A stretch of 64,000 bases of DNA from Pyronema omphalodes (taxonomy: Eukaryota; Ascomycota; Pezizomycetes; Pezizales; Pyronemataceae), in the NCBI GenBank assembly GCA_024516155.1, contig JAJJXM010000086.1, positions 62,001 to 126,000 on the forward strand, written 5' to 3'. The notes under the pieces are model-generated. The model was not told the origin of the DNA. It searched no databases and worked only from the letters and a program-made list of their open reading frames with translations. The translations under genes were made by a program, and so were the position numbers. Positions 62,295-64,000 of the stretch are shown here, in pieces; position 1 is the first letter of the stretch, and every line of letters begins with the position of its first letter.

Positions 62295-62620
62295 GAGGAC
62301 ATGTGGTCTCATGCCAAACGTGAATAAAGCCGAGTGATACAACATGTCTTGATGGCATGTTTGCCAGGAAGGTGACTACATAGGTACGTATTTAAGTAGC
62401 AATAGATTTCAGGGAAAAGGATCCGTACTACAAGAAACTATGAACACTATTTTATCTGACAAATAAATAGAACAGACCCTCCATACGGTTATGCAGCTAT
62501 GAGAATTAAGCAACATCACGTGATATCTTCCGCGCCTACGTCATATATCACGATCTGTGTTGTACGGTTTGACGTTACGCGTCAACATTGGCCTGTCTAT
62601 GAGCATATACCTATCGACTT
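62295..62620 (+). repeat. Diverged direct repeat, copy 2 of 2
   Basis: It matches 61795-62100 in order and orientation (gtgaataaagccgagtgatacaac at about 62321 versus gtgaataaaagcgagtgatacacc at 61800, and gtacggtttgacgttacgcgtcaac versus ttacaccatttgacgtcacatgcc). It has no coding content. Confidence 0.55.
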
Positions 62621-62778
62621 CAAGATAACTAAAAAATGCTCCAATTGAGTAGCCCCGCGTAGGCACTTCAAAATTTTATTCTCACGCACCGAGAATGAAA
62701 TGTAAGAATTCATGACAATTATTTGCGTAATAATCATGATGGGTTATGGATTTTTGCTGCGAAAATAAGCAAAAAGAA

Positions 62779-62859
62779 TGGGTTTGGTAGGACTCGAACC
62801 CACATACGGCCCCTAAGCATGCTAAGTGACCGTGTTCTAACCAATTGAACTACAAACCC
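62779..62859 (-). tRNA. tRNA-like gene, copy 2, anticodon unresolved
   Basis: It is the same 81-nt cloverleaf as the copy at 60216, on the opposite strand. It differs in two bases: GGCCG instead of GGCTG in the anticodon stem, and CCTAC instead of CCTAT in the T stem. Both give Watson-Crick pairs here where copy 1 has G-U, so this looks like the better-conserved copy. The 16-nt anticodon loop is identical in both. A CTTTTT terminator follows on the minus strand. Confidence 0.65.
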
Positions 62860-63035
62860 CGGGGTTGAGAGAGCAAATCAAAAATGGCATATGATCCATT
62901 GCTGTGCTAGAGGAGAGAGGGCGGTTCTCGGTGCTGTTAGCGGTGCTGGGTGGCGGAGGATACAAAAGCTGTGATGTCAGTGGTTCCAGCTGCGAGAATC
63001 GAAAGGCATCGCTTCCATGAGCCGGGATGAAGTTC
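62779..63035 (-). repeat. Inverted repeat arm 2 (carries a tRNA-like gene)
   Basis: It is the reverse-complement partner of 59990-60296. Homology stops near the 3' end of the tRNA-like gene and covers about 175 bp of its 5' side. Confidence 0.75.
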
Positions 63036-64000
63036 TTCTTTCGCTTATCTACTGCGAAATGTTGTATGTACGACGAACTGTATGGGAGGTTTACTTGTCA
63101 CTGGTTGCTTGTGCACTCAATAGTATTTGGTATTGTTTCTGAATTAGCATCAATGAAGCTTTTACTAATGCAGGGAATGAATTGATACAGTGCAAAGACG
63201 TAATGAGTTGCGAAAGGATTAAATGACGCGGTAGCTTGTGAAATATCTATCAAAGCTATTTCCTAGGTCTTTCTCTCGTCGTCTATATGTGTAACTATGC
63301 CATTGACTCAGTAGATTCTGTCAATACTGCAAGCCTTACTCACTTAAACGTCACATGAGGTTAATACAAATATTTTTACATCCACAGAAATTTAACGACT
63401 CATTGTGACAGCTCCAGTTTACATTGATTGCACTCTTCGTGGGCCTTGGCGTGCTTCATGTTTTGCTCTAACCCACACTTACTCATATCCGACAACAGAA
63501 TCCGCAATCAACGCATGCTTAGCGCTATGACATTACGGCAACTATCCAGAAAACCCCGACTACGCTCCGATTTAGGATTCTTCTTACGACTTGAAATAAC
63601 CAACTTATTCCACTTTAGAACCGTAACTAACTTTACATGGATGATATTTTGCTTTTGAAAATATATGCTCTTCCCTAGTAACTATAACTTTTGGGTAATC
63701 TTTCTTCTCCGGCTTTGAATCTGATTAGTTGGTTCTTGGGATAATCAATTTATGGCTCTCGTAATCTGTAAACTACCATGCTCCCCTGACTATGAGTTTA
63801 AAAGTTGACATGTCTTCCTTTAAAAGCCCCACCAATACTAAAGCCATTCACGCAGCCGGCTTCAAGCAATTTCCATTTATGATTGTGGTAATCCATCTGT
63901 CGTTTGTATCAGGACATTTTCCGTGGTTCGAATCGAGCTTAAATATGTCAGCATCGCAGATATCATTTGTATTGTCTTCGATATAAGAATTTAGTGTTAA
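63036..64000. other. Right end, no gene supported
   Basis: It is AT-rich sequence with frames of 64-76 codons that show no domain. Nothing is shared with the repeats described above. Confidence 0.5.

Larger units (their letters stand above)
60297..62778. other. Spacer between the tRNA-like inverted repeats
   Basis: It contains a diverged duplication (61795-62100 / 62295-62620). A 187-codon minus-strand frame (61231-61794) crosses part of it but shows no domain, no signal peptide and no conserved motif, so it is not called. The rest is AT-rich. Confidence 0.5.

Overview
This window is nuclear DNA of a filamentous ascomycete (Pezizomycotina). The evidence is short GT..AG introns with TACTAAC-like branch points, a C2H2 + Zn2Cys6 transcription factor, a CFEM protein, a fungal xylitol dehydrogenase and a Cdc20/Slp1-type APC/C activator. 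The order cannot be fixed from sequence alone; an early-diverging lineage such as Orbiliomycetes or Pezizomycetes is only a weak guess. The window is gene-poor: about ten protein-coding genes in 64 kb, separated by long AT-rich tracts with homopolymers, minisatellites and transposon relics.

Left third (1-16.8 kb). A zinc-finger/ankyrin gene occurs twice in opposite orientation (1-1745 minus, cut by the window edge; 10870-13234 plus) with shared 5' flanks. A third locus (6955-7978) has the 5' flank joined directly to the 3' flank, with the gene missing. Between the two copies lie a peroxiredoxin gene (4753-5564), a MITE-like element (9951-10190) and two short retroposons with perfect target-site duplications. 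A decayed hAT transposon with an intact 8-bp target duplication follows at 15651-16428.

Middle (16.8-39 kb). Xylitol dehydrogenase (16792-18051, minus) is followed by two divergent paralogues of a six-cysteine secreted protein (21102-21567 minus, 25966-26431 plus), with a third retroposon copy between them. Next come a 1279-residue dual zinc-finger transcription factor (28919-32833), a 45-unit heptamer array (33911-34225) and Cdc20 (35068-36747, minus).

Right part (39-64 kb). A seven-exon gene encodes a 2201-residue UvrD/TRANK1-like superfamily 1 helicase (39155-46260). A three-exon CFEM gene follows (48416-48839); its short exons make it easy to miss, and the usual haem-binding Asp position is Asn. 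A lysine-rich hypothetical gene lies at 52644-53222. The last 10 kb holds no convincing protein gene, but it has two copies of an unusual tRNA-like gene inside an inverted repeat (60216-60296 plus, 62779-62859 minus) and several decayed duplications.

A recurring theme is inverted duplication with divergent or convergent copies (ankyrin genes, secreted-protein genes, tRNA-like genes). I see no gene cluster, CRISPR array or obvious multi-gene system. The conserved genes (Prx, XDH, Cdc20, helicase) look like ordinary single genes that do not work as a pathway.
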